A stretch of 64,000 nt of DNA from Fluoribacter dumoffii NY 23 (GTDB lineage: Bacteria > Pseudomonadota > Gammaproteobacteria > Legionellales > Legionellaceae), in the NCBI RefSeq assembly GCF_000236165.1, contig NZ_CM001373.1, positions 3,192,325 through 3,256,324 on the forward strand, written 5' to 3'. Shown here piece after piece: positions 63,824 to 64,000 of this stretch (positions within the stretch are counted from its first letter, which is position 1; each line of letters begins with the position of its first letter). The notes beneath the pieces are model-generated. The model saw nothing but the letters and a program-made list of their open reading frames with translations. It was not told where the DNA came from and did no database searches. Made by a program: the position numbers and the translations under genes.

Positions 63824-64000
63824 TATGTACCCTCGGTGATGGAGTGTTTCATTCCATGATTACTTGCATGCCAAAAAAACCTATTCTTTCACTTTTAAAA
63901 ATAATACCACAGGATGAGTTGAGAATATGAATTAATATTTACCATAAGGTTTTATATACGGTTTATGGATTGGTAAAAAAGAAACGGCTTGGACAAAATG

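Noticed and set aside
1-64000. search for CRISPR arrays, tRNA genes, insertion sequences and phage genes
   Set aside because: No regularly spaced repeats, tRNA cloverleaf, transposase, integrase or phage structural protein was seen by eye.

Overview
The window reads as chromosome of a Legionella-type gammaproteobacterium. The DNA is AT-rich and densely coded. Core genes (lptD-surA-pdxA-folA, amgK-murU, ppk, efp/epmB, fadE) alternate with proteins typical of an intracellular pathogen that secretes Dot/Icm-type effectors: a tandem U-box protein, a large protein ending in a CaaX box, a leucine-rich-repeat-like protein, a phospholipase C-like protein and a membrane/coiled-coil protein. Species is not determined. 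No tRNA, rRNA, CRISPR array, insertion sequence or prophage was seen.

Layout. 1-283: a strong stable-RNA-type promoter firing leftward out of the window. 284-5661: leftward operon lptD-surA-pdxA-folA (outer-membrane biogenesis, vitamin B6, folate). 5834-7470: rightward amgK-murU for cell-wall sugar recycling. 7566-22559: mostly housekeeping genes (fadE, a short ChrA-type transporter, ppk, ldcA, epmB/efp, SDR, phosphoribosyltransferase, aconitase, glutathionyl-hydroquinone reductase). 22688-23878: LRR-like protein. 24083-25928: pseudouridine catabolism pair (PfkB kinase and PsuG).

26053-37835 is the accessory core, almost entirely leftward: TauD-like dioxygenase, two-U-box protein, membrane-hairpin protein, stand-alone acyl carrier protein, two tandem class I amidotransferase-like paralogs, a ZIP-like transporter, a 770-residue protein with a putative His/Asn/Gln-Cys catalytic set and a CaaX C-terminus, a frameshifted pseudogene and two small secreted proteins.

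37969-50255: lysoplasmalogenase-like protein, a complete HlyD/ABC/outer-membrane-factor exporter operon, glutathione peroxidase, HIT protein, PEBP-like protein, an orphan solute-binding protein, M17 aminopeptidase, ThpR and two unknowns. 50302-64000: OafA-like acyltransferase with SGNH domain, MgtA-type ATPase, a triple-domain fusion (FAD monooxygenase + DUF4166-like + TIGR01777-like epimerase), phospholipase C-like protein, a coiled-coil membrane protein, a frameshifted GST, and a PAS histidine kinase/response regulator pair whose regulator has lost its DNA-binding domain.

The strongest leads are the CaaX protein with a possible clan-CE cysteine-protease centre (33883-36195), the double U-box protein (27433-28539), the duplicated amidotransferase-like genes with a shared upstream motif, and PmrA-box-like sites at the same distance from a -10 element upstream of two unrelated candidate effector genes (near 31436 and 61360).
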